A DNA stretch of 5,179 bases from Alphaproteobacteria bacterium (GTDB taxonomy: Bacteria; Pseudomonadota; Alphaproteobacteria; Puniceispirillales; UBA1172): contig JALRFL010000139.1 in assembly GCA_023259875.1 (NCBI GenBank), positions 1-5,179 on the forward strand, in the 5' to 3' direction. The notes beneath the pieces were generated by a model, which was not told the DNA's origin, made no database searches, and saw only the letters and a list, made by a program, of their open reading frames with translations. This document shows positions 4,450 to 5,179 of the stretch, piece after piece (the first letter of the stretch is position 1; each line of letters begins with the position of its first letter). The position numbers were made by a program, and so were the translations under genes.

Positions 4450-5179
4450 TGCGCCGTTGGTTTACGCTTTGGCGTCTTTGTTTTCTTGCCTTACGACTTG
4501 GTTTGCTTGGCCACTTGGCTAATGAGGCGCACGACTCCCCTTGGCGGAGGCGCGTCTGGCGGTTTGTGGATGTCCTGTTTTCCTATCACCGTCAGGCAGT
4601 TTGGGATGCTTTGCCACAACGGCTTTGGCATCTTGGCCCCGGTTTTGTCAAATGTGGCCAGATGCTGGCTAGCCGACCAGATCTGATTGGCCGTCCTTTA
4701 TGTCACCAGCTATCCTCATTGCATGATGATTTGCCGCCACTTTCCGCTGCGCAATTTCACGCTATGTTAGCTGATCTTAGTGCGCCTTCCACTCATGGCT
4801 TTTTAGAGATAAACCCACGCCCACTTGCCAGCGGTTCTGTGGCGGTGGTTTATGCGGCAAAGGCCAAAACCGGCCACGATATGGCGATAAAACGGCTTCG
4901 GCCATCGATCCGTGAGCATTTGCTGTCTGACCTTGCGGTGATAAAGTCTTGTTATCAGCTTGGGCAAAGATGGTTGCCGTTTCTGCGCCGTGTGGCATTA
5001 ACAGATACGCTGGAAAGCCTAGGACCCCTCATTCTTAAAGAAACCGATCTCCGGATTGAGGCCGCCAATCTTGACCGATTTCATTTAACCCATGCGGCGG
5101 ATAGTGGCGTCACAGCGCCTTTGGTGGATTGGACTCATACCAATGCAAAGACGCTTGCCATGACTCGGCTTGATACCCT
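4446..5179 (+). CDS. ubiB: Ubiquinone biosynthesis protein UbiB, ABC1/ADCK atypical kinase family (C-terminus cut by window edge)
   Basis: UbiB is a membrane-associated, kinase-like ATPase of the COQ8/ADCK family needed for ubiquinone synthesis. Translating from 4446 gives 244 residues before the edge, about half of the usual 500-550. The family signature GPGFVKCGQMLASRPDL (64-80) contains the KxGQ motif (Lys69-Gln72). The nucleotide loop is PLASGSVAVVYA (126-137), the ATP-site lysine is in MAIKRLRP (Lys149), and KETDLRIEAANLDRF is at 198-212. The catalytic D-x-x-x-x-N and DFG-like motifs and the C-terminal membrane segments would lie beyond the edge. The loop has Gly130 where the family usually has alanine and Val134 where Gln is usual. 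The start ATG at 4446 overlaps the ubiE stop (ATGA), implying translational coupling; ATG at 4449 is an alternative start one codon later. Identification rests on KxGQ and is secure. Confidence 0.95.
   Translation, partial: MMRRWFTLWRLCFLALRLGLLGHLANEAHDSPWRRRVWRFVDVLFSYHRQAVWDALPQRLWHLGPGFVKCGQMLASRPDLIGRPLCHQLSSLHDDLPPLSAAQFHAMLADLSAPSTHGFLEINPRPLASGSVAVVYAAKAKTGHDMAIKRLRPSIREHLLSDLAVIKSCYQLGQRWLPFLRRVALTDTLESLGPLILKETDLRIEAANLDRFHLTHAADSGVTAPLVDWTHTNAKTLAMTRLDT

Noticed and set aside
4777..4998. Minus-strand open frame of 73 codons
   Set aside because: It is antisense to ubiB, whose signature motifs read through this stretch.

Overview
The window is a conventional chromosomal housekeeping block from an alphaproteobacterium. 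This rests on gene content and order (dnaA, rpsT, a small secreted protein, mutM, then divergent ubiE-ubiB), on the alphaproteobacterial style of the DnaA AAA+ region (ADKSP sensor I segment, NWGMVADI segment) and on the ubiquinone genes. Base composition looks close to balanced in the genes and AT-rich upstream of dnaA. A marine SAR116-like or Rhodospirillales-like lineage is a guess; the sequence alone does not settle it.

Layout: 1-1352 (minus) is dnaA, cut by the left edge within domain IV. 1353-1870 is a long leader and promoter region with no gene. It holds a candidate RNA structure that masks the dnaA ribosome binding site, an AT-rich core with a 16-bp palindrome, and three GANTC sites close together. 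1871-1902 is the rpsT terminator, 1954-2220 (minus) is rpsT for ribosomal protein S20, and 2251-2286 carries its likely promoter. 2348-2695 (minus) is a small exported protein of unknown function, 14 nt downstream of mutM (2710-3621, minus). A 45-bp divergent gap separates mutM from ubiE (3667-4449, plus). ubiE overlaps ubiB (4446 to the right edge, plus, truncated) by four bases.

Functionally the window joins replication initiation (DnaA), translation (S20), oxidative DNA repair (MutM) and ubiquinone biosynthesis (UbiE, UbiB). mutM and the secreted-protein gene look like one transcription unit. rpsT has its own promoter and terminator, dnaA is downstream of it with a long separate leader, and ubiE-ubiB form a translationally coupled pair.

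No mobile element, CRISPR array, RNA gene or defence system was seen. The items most worth checking are the dnaA leader, where a run of U pairs with the Shine-Dalgarno sequence in a fourU-thermometer-like way, and the UbiB nucleotide loop, which has glycine where the family normally has alanine.
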